DNA of 64,000 nucleotides, from NCBI RefSeq assembly GCF_030323265.1, contig NZ_CP104991.1, forward strand, positions 496,001 to 560,000, read 5' to 3'. The notes under the pieces are model-generated. The model was given only the letters and a program-made list of their open reading frames with translations. It did not search any database and was not told the DNA's origin. The translations under genes and the position numbers were made by a program. Source of the stretch: Terrirhizobium terrae. Lineage in GTDB: Bacteria > Pseudomonadota > Alphaproteobacteria > Rhizobiales > Rhizobiaceae. This document shows, in pieces, positions 63,698 to 64,000 of this stretch. The stretch's first letter is position 1. Every line of letters begins with the position of its first letter.

Positions 63698-64000
63698 CTA
63701 GCCGTTGGGACGGATCACGACTTTCACGCATCCATCGGCTTTGTCCCGGAACGTCTTGTAGGCTTCAGGGCCTTCCTCAAGACCGATGCGGTGAGTAATG
63801 ATGAACGATGGGTCGATCTTGCCCTCAACGATCAGATTCATCAGAGGCTCGAGGTATTTCTGCACGTGGGTTTGGCCGGTCTTGAGCGTCAATCCCTTTC
63901 CGACAACTGCCCCAAGCGGCGCTGGCACAGCCGAGCCGATGAAGACACCCGGAAGGGAGACCGTACCACCTGGACGGCATGCCAGGATAGCCTGGCTCAA
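63698..64000 (-). CDS. zinc-dependent alcohol dehydrogenase (C-terminal part only)
   Basis: The minus-strand frame begins at the window edge and gives the last 100 residues of a medium-chain dehydrogenase: [14 protein letters not shown], a cofactor-domain strand, and [21 protein letters not shown]. The end [12 protein letters not shown] is typical of formaldehyde dehydrogenase-like and threonine-dehydrogenase-like enzymes that act on small alcohols or glutathione adducts. The catalytic zinc site lies outside the window. It converges on the Crp/Fnr gene with a gap of 41 bases. Confidence 0.85.
   Translation of the reverse strand: MSQAILACRPGGTVSLPGVFIGSAVPAPLGAVVGKGLTLKTGQTHVQKYLEPLMNLIVEGKIDPSFIITHRIGLEEGPEAYKTFRDKADGCVKVVIRPNG

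Noticed and set aside
1..64000. CRISPR array, tRNA, rRNA, riboswitch, insertion sequence or phage genes
   Set aside because: No periodic repeats, cloverleaf-like stretches, transposase motifs or phage structural genes were recognised on reading both strands. A covariance-model scan was not possible here, so small RNAs could have been missed.

Overview
The window looks like an accessory replicon, or an accessory chromosomal region, of an alphaproteobacterium of the Rhizobiales, most likely Rhizobiaceae. The grounds are a BA14K-type secreted protein, two DUF982 proteins, DUF2934 and DUF6894 small proteins, a clade II catalase, a PRC-barrel protein and candidate EcfG/RpoE2-type promoters (GGAAC, 17-19 nt, then TT or CGTT). 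No rRNA, tRNA, CRISPR array, intact insertion sequence, integrase or replication origin was recognised.

Layout. 0-6.5 kb: a decaying block of detoxification and redox enzymes (start of a flavin monooxygenase, two broken glutathione S-transferases, an MDR/SDR chimeric scrap, a broken quinone reductase, two SDRs) with a LysR. 6.5-10.8 kb: a secreted esterase divergent from a LysR, a second LysR and an unknown protein. 11-17.8 kb: a minus-strand run pirin, alcohol dehydrogenase, metallo-hydrolase, aldehyde dehydrogenase, divergent from a DHA2 exporter. 17.9-25.4 kb: a Gal80-like Gfo/Idh oxidoreductase and an aldo-keto reductase with a LysR, aconitase X, an L,D-transpeptidase and another LysR. 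25.4-33.4 kb: a MerR/S9-peptidase operon, a lipoprotein, a SpoIIM-like membrane protein in one operon with a two-component system, a class C beta-lactamase-like protein and BA14K. 33.5-44.4 kb: enzyme/LysR pairs and a plus-strand redox/hydrolase gene run that includes a second Gal80-like oxidoreductase. 44.9-49.9 kb: MacB, MacA, a sensor kinase and a wrecked response regulator. 50.4-63.7 kb: a stress island (S21, PAS-GGDEF, a sigma-like mini-protein, DUF982, Hsp20, FdhF/YdeP, PRC-barrel, DUF883, DUF892, catalase, Crp/Fnr). The window ends inside a zinc alcohol dehydrogenase.

How the parts work together. The first 45 kb consist mostly of small regulator-plus-enzyme modules: seven LysR genes lie next to oxidoreductases, hydrolases and transporters, as expected for catabolism or detoxification of diverse small organic compounds. 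The two two-component systems are paralogous in both kinase and regulator. One travels with a membrane protein, the other with a MacAB-type export system. The last 13 kb look like part of the general stress response: six genes there have an EcfG-like promoter at a sensible distance.

A dominant property of the sequence is that about twenty genes carry a single-base frameshift or a nonsense change. Most are -1 events, many in homopolymer runs, and they affect genes as different as rpsU, catalase and MFS exporters. This is the pattern left by consensus-sequence error, so 'pseudogene' labels below mean 'interrupted in this sequence' and not necessarily dead in the organism. A few remnants (MDR/SDR scrap, TetR stub, nuclease tail, response-regulator tail, DUF2177 stub) are too damaged for that explanation and look like genuine decay.
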